The translations under genes were made by a program, and so were the position numbers. A stretch of 13,555 nucleotides of DNA, taken from positions 1-13,555 of the forward strand of contig JABIVN010000449.1 in the NCBI GenBank assembly GCA_018667205.1, written 5' to 3'. The DNA comes from Gammaproteobacteria bacterium (GTDB taxonomy: Bacteria; Pseudomonadota; Gammaproteobacteria; Pseudomonadales; Azotimanducaceae). Shown one piece after another: positions 6,763-13,555 of the stretch. Under the pieces are notes generated by a model that saw nothing but the letters and a program-made list of their open reading frames with translations, had not been told where the DNA came from and searched no databases. Position 1 is the first letter of the stretch. Every line of letters begins with the position of its first letter.

Positions 6763-6764
6763 AT

Positions 6765-6797
6765 AAAAAAAACCGCGCACTGCGCGGTTTTTTTTTT
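6765..6797 (+). terminator. Strong intrinsic terminator after tRNA-Leu
   Basis: AAAAAACCGCGC pairs with GCGCGGTTTTTT around an ACT loop (6779-6781), followed by a run of ten T (6788-6797). It lies 3 nt after the tRNA CCA end and should close the rlmE-to-tRNA-Leu transcription unit. The A-run on the 5' side also makes it a possible terminator in the opposite direction, toward the minus-strand relic. Confidence 0.93.
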
Positions 6798-6842
6798 GCT
6801 CCAGCACTACGCTAGCTCTGGCACCTGTCCTATCCGAGTTTA

Positions 6843-6929
6843 TTAACAGTCCCCTCTGCGCACGTCGCCCTCCTCAATTATGTCCAGAATGTTGCCATTA
6901 GGTCCCCTGAATCGGGCTCCAAACCTTTT
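6843..6929 (-). pseudogene. Relic of a glyoxalase/VOC-family C-terminus
   Basis: The minus strand has an open stretch of 29 codons ending at TAA (6843-6845) and containing GARFRGPNGNILDIIEEGD. The pattern (R-F-R-G-P-N-G-N-x-x-D-I) resembles the final beta strand of vicinal-oxygen-chelate proteins (glyoxalase I, dioxygenase and bleomycin-resistance relatives), where an R-x-P-D-G-N-x-x-E/D motif is typical. An in-frame stop (6930-6932) closes it at the 5' side, there is no start codon, and the next bases toward 7024 hold the tRNA-fMet promoter. What remains is therefore at most the tail of a lost gene. The resemblance is by eye on a short segment and chance is not excluded. Confidence 0.4.
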
Positions 6930-6969
6930 TTAGAAAAATCAACACATTACATTCGTAATTAAAGTCGAT

Positions 6970-6996
6970 TTCTGTGGTTTCTGTGGTCTCTGTGGT
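6970..6996 (+). repeat. Three 9-bp direct repeats abutting the tRNA-fMet promoter
   Basis: TTCTGTGGT (6970-6978), TTCTGTGGT (6979-6987) and CTCTGTGGT (6988-6996) run head to tail. The last base is the first base of the -35 hexamer. They occupy roughly -35 to -61 relative to the likely start point, where UP elements or Fis sites of stable-RNA promoters normally lie. The sequence upstream (6921-6970) is AT-rich. Confidence 0.85.
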
Positions 6997-7030
6997 TGAC
7001 CCCGTTAGGCGACACCCCTATAATCCCGCC
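6996..7030 (+). promoter_or_regulatory. Near-consensus sigma70 promoter for tRNA-fMet
   Basis: The -35 is TTGACC (6996-7001) and the -10 is TATAAT (7019-7024), with an exact 17-bp spacer. The discriminator that follows, CCCGCC (7025-7030), is entirely G/C, the hallmark of stringently controlled stable-RNA promoters (ppGpp/DksA in E. coli). The start point should fall near 7031, about 9 nt before the tRNA. It is likely to feed rimP-nusA-infB as well, by read-through. Confidence 0.88.
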
Positions 7031-7039
7031 CCCCGTTGT

Positions 7040-7116
<77 letters not shown>

Positions 7117-7124
7117 CTTTATAC

Positions 7125-7146
7125 AAGCCCCTCATTGGGGCTTTTT
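7125..7146 (+). terminator. Intrinsic terminator T1 after tRNA-fMet
   Basis: AAGCCCC (7125-7131) pairs with GGGGCTT (7137-7143) around a TCATT loop, and the T-run TTTTT (7142-7146) follows. It lies 8 nt after the tRNA. Some read-through must be assumed if rimP and nusA rely on the tRNA promoter, as in the E. coli metY-nusA-infB operon. Confidence 0.85.
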
Positions 7147-7188
7147 ATTAGCTTCGGTTTCAGACGCCGGAGTACAGGTGGGGAATAC

Positions 7189-7226
7189 GCCCATCGTTTA
7201 TGCAATGGGCTATATGCCCATTTTTT
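7189..7226 (+). promoter_or_regulatory. Attenuator-like terminator T2 with competing antiterminator before rimP
   Basis: Three segments can pair in two exclusive ways: segment 1 GCCCAT (7189-7194), segment 2 ATGGGC (7205-7210), segment 3 GCCCAT (7216-7221). Pairing 2:3 gives AATGGGC/GCCCATT with a TATAT loop and a run of T to 7226, an intrinsic terminator. Pairing 1:2 removes it. The element lies in the leader of rimP-nusA. Whether 1:2 forms in the cell, and what would favour it, cannot be read from sequence. Confidence 0.6.
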
Positions 7227-7245
7227 GTTTTCGCAATTCGAAAAC
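7227..7245 (+). other. Hairpin between T2 and the rimP ribosome-binding site
   Basis: GTTTTCG (7227-7233) pairs perfectly with CGAAAAC (7239-7245) around CAATT. It starts directly at the end of the T2 uridine tract and ends 8 nt before AGGCGGGG, the rimP Shine-Dalgarno region. A second GGAAAAC at 7247-7253 could compete for the same 5' arm. Confidence 0.55.
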
Positions 7246-7265
7246 CGGAAAACAGGCGGGGCGGT

Positions 7266-7712
7266 ATGAGTGATCAGCTGAGCGAGCTTATCCAGCCGGT
7301 TGTGGCGGCAATGGGATGCGAGTTATGGGGAATTGAGCAGCTCTCCATGGGGCGTTATTCAACGGTAAAGATATATATCGATTCCAAAAATGGCGTCGAC
7401 ATTGAAGACTGCGCGAAGGTGAGTCGTCAGGTGAGCAGCCTCCTTGATGTCGAAGACCCGATGAATGGTGAGTACACCCTAGAGGTCTCTTCGCCAGGCT
7501 TGAGTCGAAGACTGTTCAAGCTTGATCACTACAGCGCGTTTATAGGTTCGGAGGTCCGGATCCGACTTAAGCGCCCTTATGAAGGGCAGCGCAAGTACTC
7601 GGGCCAGTTAAGAGGTGTCGAAGGAGACGAAATCATCCTGGGTCACCAGGACGAAGAGATCTTGTTTCCCTTCGAAGAAATTGAGAGAGCAAATGTCGTC
7701 CCCTCTGTATAG
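7266..7712 (+). CDS. rimP: Ribosome maturation factor RimP
   Basis: The product is 148 residues; E. coli RimP is 150. It is needed for maturation of the 30S subunit, acting on S12-region assembly. The N-terminal alpha/beta domain (about 1-75) shows [30 protein letters not shown] and the strongly conserved [23 protein letters not shown] small SH3-like C-terminal domain (about 80-148) follows. I chose ATG 7266, which has AGGCGGGG at 7254-7261 upstream and matches family N-termini. An in-frame ATG at 7200 would put the terminator hairpin inside the coding region and is rejected. It is the first gene of the rimP-nusA-infB-rbfA-truB set. Confidence 0.96.
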   Translation: MSDQLSELIQPVVAAMGCELWGIEQLSMGRYSTVKIYIDSKNGVDIEDCAKVSRQVSSLLDVEDPMNGEYTLEVSSPGLSRRLFKLDHYSAFIGSEVRIRLKRPYEGQRKYSGQLRGVEGDEIILGHQDEEILFPFEEIERANVVPSV

Positions 7713-7732
7713 GGCAAGGTGAGGTAGAAGCG

Positions 7733-9262
7733 ATGAGCAAAGAAATATTGTTGGTTGTTGAAGCAGTATCCAACGAAAAAGGTGTGTCAGAAGACGTCAT
7801 CATCGATGCGTTGGAGGTAGCGCTAGCGACAGCAACGAAGAAGCGTTACGACGAGGAGGTCGAGCTTCGTGTGTCTATTGATAAAGAATCAGGAGAGTAT
7901 GAAACTTTTCGGTTCTGGAACGTCGTTGCGGATGAAGCTGAAATTGAGTTTCCCGGTGCACAACTAAGGTTAACCGACGCGAAGGAGAAGGATGCTTCCC
8001 TGGAGGTCGAGGGACGTTACGAAATCCTGGTTGATTCTGTAGAGTTCGGCCGTATCGCCGCTCAGACTGCAAAGCAGGTCATCGTTCAGAAGGTTAGGGA
8101 AGCAGAGCGCGCGCAGGTAGTTGAAGCCTACAGAAGCAAAGTCGGTGAACTGGTGAGTGGCCAGGTCAAGAAAGTCACCCGCGAAGCGGTCATTGTCGAT
8201 CTGGGTAATAATGCGGAAGCGATATTGCCGCGAGAAGCATGGATTCCGCGCGAAACCTTTAGAGTTGGCGATCGGCTTCGGGCTTTGCTCGACGAAGTCA
8301 GGCCAGAGGCCAGGGGCCCACAATTAGCATTGACGCGGACTTCTCCATTGGTGCTGATTGAATTATTTAAAATCGAAGTGCCAGAAATTTCTGATGGCAT
8401 TATTGAAATTCTGGGTTGCGCGCGTGATCCGGGCTCGAGAGCCAAGATAGCTGTAAAGACTAACGACGGAAGGATCGATCCTGTTGGAGCCTGCGTTGGT
8501 ATGCGAGGCTCGCGGGTTCAGGCTGTGTCCAACGAACTCGGCAATGAAAGAATCGACATTGTTCCATGGGACGACAACGTTGCCCAACTTGCCATTAACG
8601 CGATGTCTCCTGCTGAAGTTGTTTCTATTGTCGTCGATGAAGAAACTCGAAGCATGGATATCGCTGTGTCGGAAGAGAACCTTGCCCAGGCGATTGGCAG
8701 AGGCGGCCAAAATGTCAAGTTGGCGAGTGAGTTGACAGGCTGGGAACTGAATATTATGACCGTGGAAGATGCTGCGGAAAAACACGAAGCTGAAGCCGGG
8801 TCAGTCATGGAAAGGTTCATGCAAGCGCTAGATGTTGATGAAGACGTTGCGGTCGTGCTTGTTGAAGAAGGATTCACCAGTCTTGAAGAAGTTGCTTATG
8901 TGCCCATTGAAGAAATGATTGCTATCAATGGGTTTGATGAGGACATCGTTGAGGAGCTCCGTTCACGAGCCAAGAATGCAATAACGACGCAGGAACTTGC
9001 GACTGAAGAAGAGCTTGGCAGCACAGAACCTGCCGAGGACCTGCTCAACATGGATGGTATGGATCGCCGCTTGGCCTATCTGCTTGCAGGAATGGGCGTC
9101 GTGACGATGGAAGATCTCGCAGAGCAAGCGATTGACGACTTAATTGATATTGAAGAAATGACTGAGGAACGTGCCGGTGAGTTGATAATGACCGCACGAG
9201 CGCCCTGGTTTGAAGACGAAGAGTCTGAAGGCGCAACGTCAGAAGCCGAAACTGAGGCGTAA
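7733..9262 (+). CDS. nusA: Transcription termination/antitermination protein NusA
   Basis: The product is 509 residues; E. coli NusA is 495. It binds RNA polymerase and nascent RNA, promoting pausing and intrinsic termination, and takes part in rRNA antitermination. In order: N-terminal polymerase-binding domain (about 1-130), S1 domain (about 138-203, [20 protein letters not shown]), KH1 (GMRGSR at 256-261) and KH2 ([10 protein letters not shown] from 320), then two acidic helix-hairpin-helix repeats (about 362-425 and 435-495). The tail is extra acidic. The presence of both acidic repeats is typical of gammaproteobacteria, where they contact the polymerase alpha subunit. GAGG lies before the ATG. 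In E. coli NusA controls its own operon through termination in the leader; the tandem terminators upstream are consistent with that here. Confidence 0.97.
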   Translation: MSKEILLVVEAVSNEKGVSEDVIIDALEVALATATKKRYDEEVELRVSIDKESGEYETFRFWNVVADEAEIEFPGAQLRLTDAKEKDASLEVEGRYEILVDSVEFGRIAAQTAKQVIVQKVREAERAQVVEAYRSKVGELVSGQVKKVTREAVIVDLGNNAEAILPREAWIPRETFRVGDRLRALLDEVRPEARGPQLALTRTSPLVLIELFKIEVPEISDGIIEILGCARDPGSRAKIAVKTNDGRIDPVGACVGMRGSRVQAVSNELGNERIDIVPWDDNVAQLAINAMSPAEVVSIVVDEETRSMDIAVSEENLAQAIGRGGQNVKLASELTGWELNIMTVEDAAEKHEAEAGSVMERFMQALDVDEDVAVVLVEEGFTSLEEVAYVPIEEMIAINGFDEDIVEELRSRAKNAITTQELATEEELGSTEPAEDLLNMDGMDRRLAYLLAGMGVVTMEDLAEQAIDDLIDIEEMTEERAGELIMTARAPWFEDEESEGATSEAETEA

Positions 9263-9276
9263 TTAGAGGTATAAGT

Positions 9277-11883
9277 ATGGCAGAAGAATCAGTAGGACAA
9301 CTTGCGGAGGCAATCGGCACGCCGGTGGAGCGTCTGTTGCAGCAGATTGAGGAGGCAGGCCTGCCACCACGTGTGTCTGATGATGTCATATTGGAAGACG
9401 AAAAAGAGGCGCTGCTCGCGTTCCTTAAGAAAAGCCATGGTGAAGATCAAGATGGTCCTAAAAAAATAACATTGAAGCGCAGGACGCTTTCTACCCTGAA
9501 AACAGGAGGGTCCGCGGGGCGGGGTCGCACTGTTAACGTAGAGGTGCGAAAGAAACGAACCTACGTTCGTCGTGGTGCACCGGAAGTTGAAGAATCGCCA
9601 CCGACCGAAGAAGCGAAGATTGTTGAAGTACCTGAAGTCGCGGTTAACGTGGTTGATGCGGACGCTGAAGCAGAACGCAAAAGGCAGGCTGCTGCTGTTG
9701 AAAAGTTAGCTGAACAGGACGAGCGAGACCGAGCGCGTAAGGCAAAAGAGGAAGAAGCGACGAAACGGCTTGAAAAAGAAGCCCCTGCCTCCGCTGACAA
9801 GAAGAAAGAACCTACGGCAGAAGAAGCACTTGAAGAAGCCAGTATTTCCAATCGGAAAGATAAGAGAGATCGTCACGATCTTGATGAAGAAGAAGTACAA
9901 GCCAAGAAATCAAAGCAAGGTAGCCGTAAGCGTCGTGTAGAAGAACTGGCGGGCGACGATTTACTTGAAGTTGATCTGGCGGTAGTGAAGGATCTGGAAG
10001 CAGATGTCGTCGTTGCTGCAGAAAAAGTAGAAGAAGTCACGCCGCTTGGGCTAAGTTCACCACGAACGCGACGGAAATCCGGTGGGAAACCTGCCAAACG
10101 GCATAAGTTCAATGCGCCTACAGAAGAAATTAAACGTGAGGTTGAATTGGCTGAAAGTGTAACGATCCAGCAGCTTTCCCAAAAAATGTCCGTAAAGGCA
10201 TCGGTTGTCATTAAGACGCTATTTGGCCTAGGCATCATGAAGACAATTAACGAGTCAATCGACCAGGAAACAGCGACTCTCGTCGCTGAAGAGTTTGGTC
10301 TTTCAGTGAAGCTTATTGATGTTGATGCGGTAGAGAAAACGCTGGAAGACGAGCTGGTTTACGAGGCTGAAGAACAGCACCGGGCTCCGGTTGTTACGGT
10401 CATGGGCCATGTTGACCATGGTAAGACATCGCTGCTGGATTACATCCGAAGTTCACGTGTTGCGAGTGGCGAAGCTGGTGGTATTACACAGCACATTGGG
10501 GCGTATCGAGTCCCTACAAGCCATGGAGAAATCTGTTTCATCGACACACCAGGGCATGCAGCTTTCAGCGCGATGCGTGCCAGGGGCGCTAATTCTACAG
10601 ACATCGTCATTTTGGTTGTTGCAGCAGACGATGGCGTAATGCCGCAGACAGAAGAAGCTGTGAAACATGCAAAAAGCGCCGGTGTTCCAATCGTCGTAGC
10701 GGTTAACAAGATTGATAAAGAAGGTGCTGATCTAGATCGCGTCAAAAACGAACTGTCGGCACGTGACGTGATTCCGGAAGACTGGGGTGGAGATACTCAG
10801 TTTATTTCCTGTAGCGCGATCACAGGTGCAGGAATTGAAGAGCTTCTTGAAGCCGTGTTGCTGCAGGCAGAATTGTTAGAGCTTAAAGGCGTAGTAGACG
10901 GGCCCGCTCAAGGTGTTGTTATTGAGTCGGAATTGAACAAGGGTAAAGGTCCTGTTGCGACGTTGTTAGTTCAGAACGGTACCCTAAAGCAGGGTGATCT
11001 AATCGTCGCCGGGCAGTATTTCGGACGCGCTCGTGCACTAAATGATGAGTCGGGTCTACAGGTTAAGTTTGCGGGTCCGGCGACGCCAGTTGCCGCACTT
11101 GGCCTAAATGGTACACCCAATGCTGGTGATTCCTTTATTGTTGCCAAAGACGAAAAGCGCGCGAGAGAAGTTGCAGCGTTCAGGGCACAGCGGGCCACTG
11201 ATGCGCGACTGAATACCGGTACCGGGGCGTCTCTCGATAGTCTGTTGGAAAACTTTGGTGCTGATGAAGTTAAACGACTTAACGTTATAGTGAAGGCAGA
11301 TGTTAGAGGTTCGCTTGAGGCGATAGTAACGGCCTTAAATGAAGTCGGTAACGATGAAGTACAGGTCAAGGTTGTGATGTCCGGCGTTGGTGGAATAACG
11401 GAATCCGATGCGTCTTACGCAGTGACAGCGGGGGCGGTCGTGTTTGGTTTTAATGTTCGCGCTGATAACGCTGCAAAAAGGGTGGTCGACTCAGAAGGTC
11501 TTGACCTTCGCTATTACAAGGTTATTTATGACCTTGTGGACGATGTCAGAGATGCGTTGTCAGGCATGCTCTCACCGGAAGTAAGAGAAGATATTGTTGG
11601 GATAGCAGAGGTTCGGGACGTTTTCGAGTCCAAGAAAATGGGCCAAATTGCTGGTTCCATGGTCATCGAAGGTACGATCTCCAGATCCAAACAGATACGA
11701 GTTCTGCGAAACAACGTCGTGATCTACGAAGGTGAGCTCGAGTCACTGAGGCGCTTTAAAGACGAAGTACAGAACGTTTCTAGTGGAACCGAGTGTGGTA
11801 TTGGCGTCAAAAATTACAATGACGTCAAAAAAGGCGACCAGATTGAAGTGTTCGATACTCGAGAAGTTGCCCGGAAACTTTAA
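9277..11883 (+). CDS. infB: Translation initiation factor IF-2
   Basis: The product is 868 residues; E. coli IF2 is 890. It is the GTPase that recruits formyl-Met-tRNA to the 30S subunit and promotes subunit joining. The first IF2_N domain covers about 1-52. A highly charged K/E/R linker (about 100-280) follows, then a second IF2_N domain (about 283-335). The G domain has G1 GHVDHGKT at 377-384, G3 DTPGH at 423-427, G4 NKID at 477-480 and a G5-type SCSA. Domains II-IV follow, including the fMet-tRNA-binding C-terminal domain. AGAGGT (9265-9270) is well spaced before the ATG. No in-frame ATG occurs between codon 1 and Met304, so the E. coli-type short isoforms are not obviously encoded. It shares an operon with nusA (14-nt gap). 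Confidence 0.98.
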   Translation: MAEESVGQLAEAIGTPVERLLQQIEEAGLPPRVSDDVILEDEKEALLAFLKKSHGEDQDGPKKITLKRRTLSTLKTGGSAGRGRTVNVEVRKKRTYVRRGAPEVEESPPTEEAKIVEVPEVAVNVVDADAEAERKRQAAAVEKLAEQDERDRARKAKEEEATKRLEKEAPASADKKKEPTAEEALEEASISNRKDKRDRHDLDEEEVQAKKSKQGSRKRRVEELAGDDLLEVDLAVVKDLEADVVVAAEKVEEVTPLGLSSPRTRRKSGGKPAKRHKFNAPTEEIKREVELAESVTIQQLSQKMSVKASVVIKTLFGLGIMKTINESIDQETATLVAEEFGLSVKLIDVDAVEKTLEDELVYEAEEQHRAPVVTVMGHVDHGKTSLLDYIRSSRVASGEAGGITQHIGAYRVPTSHGEICFIDTPGHAAFSAMRARGANSTDIVILVVAADDGVMPQTEEAVKHAKSAGVPIVVAVNKIDKEGADLDRVKNELSARDVIPEDWGGDTQFISCSAITGAGIEELLEAVLLQAELLELKGVVDGPAQGVVIESELNKGKGPVATLLVQNGTLKQGDLIVAGQYFGRARALNDESGLQVKFAGPATPVAALGLNGTPNAGDSFIVAKDEKRAREVAAFRAQRATDARLNTGTGASLDSLLENFGADEVKRLNVIVKADVRGSLEAIVTALNEVGNDEVQVKVVMSGVGGITESDASYAVTAGAVVFGFNVRADNAAKRVVDSEGLDLRYYKVIYDLVDDVRDALSGMLSPEVREDIVGIAEVRDVFESKKMGQIAGSMVIEGTISRSKQIRVLRNNVVIYEGELESLRRFKDEVQNVSSGTECGIGVKNYNDVKKGDQIEVFDTREVARKL

Positions 11884-11894
11884 GGTCAATAGCG

Positions 11895-12278
11895 ATGCCA
11901 AAGGAAACCAGCCGAGGTCGTAAAATTGGCGACCTCATTCAGCGCGAGATAGCGGTGCTTGTTCAGCGTGAGATCAAAGATCCACGGATTGGAATGGTGA
12001 CCATCAATGAAGCGACTGTTAGCCGTGACTTAGCCTTCTCTGATATCTATTTCACCGTCTTACCATCGGAGAACACCGCCATAGTTGAGGAAGTTCTTAA
12101 CGAAGCTAGTGGATTCCTGCGGTCACAGTTAGCAAAAGTACTCAGCACCCGTACGACGCCCAAATTACGTTTTCATTACGACGATACGATCGAAAGCGGC
12201 GCTCGCATGAATAAAGCGATAAATAAAGCGCTCTCGCAGGACGAAAGTCAGCGTGACCCGGGCCAGACGGATGGGTAG
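11895..12278 (+). CDS. rbfA: 30S ribosome-binding factor RbfA
   Basis: The product is 127 residues; E. coli RbfA is 133. It binds free 30S subunits near the 16S rRNA 5' helix and is needed for late maturation and cold adaptation in E. coli. The KH-type fold is recognisable from IGDLIQREIAVLVQREIKDPR, the strand SDIYFTVLP and the helix ASGFLRSQLAKVLSTRTTPKL. It begins 11 nt after infB with TAAGG upstream of the ATG. Its last 8 nt (ATGGGTAG) overlap the truB start codon, suggesting coupled translation. Confidence 0.96.
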   Translation: MPKETSRGRKIGDLIQREIAVLVQREIKDPRIGMVTINEATVSRDLAFSDIYFTVLPSENTAIVEEVLNEASGFLRSQLAKVLSTRTTPKLRFHYDDTIESGARMNKAINKALSQDESQRDPGQTDG

Positions 12279-13197
12279 GCGAGGCAGGAAAGGCCGTAAT
12301 ATCAGTGGGATATTGCTGCTGGACAAACCTGCGGGCATAACGTCTAATGGCGCACTTCAGGTGGTTAAGCGTATGTTTGACGCCTGTAAGGCGGGACATA
12401 CTGGGTCTTTAGACCCCCTCGCAACCGGTGTTCTGCCTCTTTGCTTTGGTGAAGCCACGAAATTTTCCCAGTTTTTGCTCGACGCTGATAAGCGCTACCT
12501 GGCGACGTTTAAACTAGGCGTTATTACGGATTCGGGAGACTCAGACGGAAAGGTCCTTGAAACAAGGCCCGTCCCCGAGATCAGTAACGCTAAACTTGAA
12601 AGTGTCCTTGAAAACTATCGAGGACAGATCAGCCAGATTCCGTCGATGTTCTCAGCATTAAAAGTCAACGGACAGCCACTTTACAAGCTTGCTCGCCAGG
12701 GAATAGAGATTGAGCGCAAATCACGGCAGGTGACAATACACGCATTGAGTGTCGTTGAGCGCCATCCGGATGAGATAACAGTGGATGTACGGTGTACAAA
12801 AGGTACCTATGTCAGAACCCTGGCAGAAGATATAGGACTAGAGCTCGGTTGCGGCGCGCATGTGGTGGAGCTACGTCGATTGTCAGCAGGGCCTTACAAA
12901 ATAGATGAAGCTGTGACGATGGAACAGTTGGAAGCATTGGCCGATGACAAAGTTCAACTGGACGAAAGATTACAGCCAGTAAGTTCGGCTGTTCAGGACT
13001 GGCCACAGGTTGAACTGACAGAAGTGACAGCGTCTTATATTCGGCAGGGACAGCCGGTTCAGATAGCAAATGCGCCAACCACGGGTTGGGTGAGTATATT
13101 TTCAGAGTCTAACGACCCTAATGAAGCGTTCCTTGGGGTTGGTGAGGTGATGGACGATGGGCGGATAGCGCCTAGACGATTAGTGGTTACTAATTGA
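12271..13197 (+). CDS. truB: tRNA pseudouridine(55) synthase TruB
   Basis: From ATG 12271 the product is 308 residues; E. coli TruB is 314. It makes pseudouridine 55 in the T loop of elongator tRNAs. The N-terminus MGRRGRKGRNISGILLLDKP aligns without gaps to the E. coli start. The catalytic aspartate is D48 in GHTGSLDPLATG, the same number as in E. coli. Other motifs are the SALKVNGQPLYKLARQG loop and KGTYVRTLAEDIG. A PUA-like C-terminal domain (about 245-305) ends in VAPRRLVV-type sequence (IAPRRLVV). ATG 12271 overlaps the rbfA stop by 8 nt. An in-frame GTG at 12253 would add six residues and is less likely. The rbfA-truB-rpsO order is conserved. Confidence 0.96.
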   Translation: MGRRGRKGRNISGILLLDKPAGITSNGALQVVKRMFDACKAGHTGSLDPLATGVLPLCFGEATKFSQFLLDADKRYLATFKLGVITDSGDSDGKVLETRPVPEISNAKLESVLENYRGQISQIPSMFSALKVNGQPLYKLARQGIEIERKSRQVTIHALSVVERHPDEITVDVRCTKGTYVRTLAEDIGLELGCGAHVVELRRLSAGPYKIDEAVTMEQLEALADDKVQLDERLQPVSSAVQDWPQVELTEVTASYIRQGQPVQIANAPTTGWVSIFSESNDPNEAFLGVGEVMDDGRIAPRRLVVTN

Positions 13198-13206
13198 TCG
13201 AGGTAA

Positions 13207-13250
13207 GCGGGCCAAGGCCCGCGATCCAGGTAAAATGCATGGCGCATTTT
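13207..13250 (+). other. Two hairpins after truB
   Basis: The first pairs GCGGGC (13207-13212) with GCCCGC (13217-13222) across a CAAG loop. The second pairs AAAATGC (13232-13238) with GCATTTT (13244-13250) across ATGGC. Neither has a following T-run, although the second contains four T in its 3' arm. They may act as a weak terminator or as an RNase processing site between truB and rpsO. Confidence 0.45.
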
Positions 13251-13294
13251 GCTTGAACATGAAAACAGGTCGTCTATCAATATGCGTGGATACA

Positions 13295-13365
13295 CCTGAT
13301 TATTTAGCGGCGAACTACCCCGTGATTGGGTTAGCGTCAGGGCATATTAAAACGGAGAAAAGTTA
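13295..13365 (+). promoter_or_regulatory. Structured rpsO leader and ribosome-binding site
   Basis: CCTGA (13295-13299) can pair with TCAGG (13337-13341), enclosing an inner stem of CTACCCC (13315-13321) with GGGTTAG (13328-13334, one C.T mismatch). The Shine-Dalgarno GGAG lies at 13354-13357, ahead of the rpsO ATG. S15 represses its own mRNA in several bacteria through leader structures that differ between lineages, so this is a candidate for such a site. A weak promoter (TTGAAC 13253-13258, TATCAA 16 bp later) may precede it. Confidence 0.4.
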
Positions 13366-13555
13366 ATGGCTTTATCAGTCGAAAGAAAGGCTGAAATCGT
13401 TAAAGATTTCGGCACATCAGAGAACGACACAGGATCACCTGAAGTACAGGTAGCCCTGTTAACAGCGAATATTGAACAACTTCAATCGCATTTCAAGGAG
13501 CATTCCCATGATCATCATTCACGGGTAGGACTTCTACGTATGGTTAGTCAACGAA
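13366..13555 (+). CDS. rpsO: 30S ribosomal protein S15, N-terminal part (partial)
   Basis: The window ends after 63 codons; the full protein is normally 89 residues. The visible sequence includes [32 protein letters not shown] and the final RMVSQR, which match S15 (E. coli has [14 protein letters not shown] and [16 protein letters not shown]). S15 is a primary 16S rRNA binder that organises the central domain of the 30S subunit and contributes to an intersubunit bridge. GGAG lies 8 nt before the ATG. pnp would be expected next in this gene order. Confidence 0.97.
   Translation, partial: MALSVERKAEIVKDFGTSENDTGSPEVQVALLTANIEQLQSHFKEHSHDHHSRVGLLRMVSQR

Noticed and set aside
6802..6822. Imperfect hairpin CCAGCACTA/TAGCTCTGG after the tRNA-Leu terminator
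   Set aside because: The stem has a mismatch and a wobble pair, no T-run follows on either strand, and it lies beyond a strong terminator; no function can be supported.
7200..7265. Upstream in-frame ATG for rimP at 7200
   Set aside because: It would translate through the terminator hairpin, adds 22 residues not found in RimP, and lacks the AGGCGGGG site present before ATG 7266.
12253..12270. GTG start for truB at 12253
   Set aside because: ATG 12271 aligns exactly with E. coli TruB and places the catalytic Asp at 48; the extension overlaps rbfA further and has a poorly spaced AGGA.

Overview
The window is a stretch of conserved chromosomal housekeeping genes from a gammaproteobacterium. The order greA, yhbY (opposite strand), rlmE, ftsH, folP, glmM, tpiA, secG, tRNA-Leu(GAG), initiator tRNA-Met, rimP, nusA, infB, rbfA, truB, rpsO matches the order I recall for Escherichia and Pseudomonas. 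The FtsH sequence (for example the periplasmic stretch [17 protein letters not shown]) reads closer to Pseudomonas than to enterics. A marine or soil relative of the Pseudomonadales/Cellvibrionales is a reasonable guess, but the genus cannot be named from this window. There are no mobile elements, CRISPR arrays, phage genes or accessory genes, and I see no undescribed multi-gene system.

Region by region: 1-84 is the 3' end of greA. A 13-bp tandem repeat lies between it and the convergent gene yhbY. A divergent promoter region (468-545) separates yhbY from rlmE. From rlmE to secG (546-6627) all genes read on the plus strand with short gaps; the exceptions are about 100 bp before ftsH and 66 bp before tpiA, both of which hold promoter-like sequences. 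tRNA-Leu(GAG) follows secG and ends at a strong intrinsic terminator (6765-6797). The 6798-6995 gap holds a short relic that looks like the C-terminus of a glyoxalase/VOC-family protein on the minus strand. After it comes a near-consensus sigma70 promoter preceded by three 9-bp direct repeats, which drives the initiator tRNA. Two intrinsic terminators, the second with a possible antiterminator partner, separate this tRNA from rimP-nusA-infB-rbfA-truB. rpsO follows after a structured leader and is cut off by the window end.

The genes fall into three working groups: transcription elongation and termination (GreA, NusA); ribosome and tRNA biogenesis and initiation (YhbY, RlmE, RimP, RbfA, TruB, IF2, S15, tRNA-fMet); and envelope and metabolic functions (FtsH proteolysis, SecG export, GlmM cell-wall precursor, FolP folate, TpiA glycolysis). 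The most interesting signals are regulatory or at single residues: the attenuator-like 1:2/2:3 pairing before rimP, the repeat-flanked tRNA promoter, a U1.U72 mismatch in the initiator tRNA, the VOC relic, the 13-bp repeat, and substitutions inside signature motifs of FtsH, GlmM and FolP.
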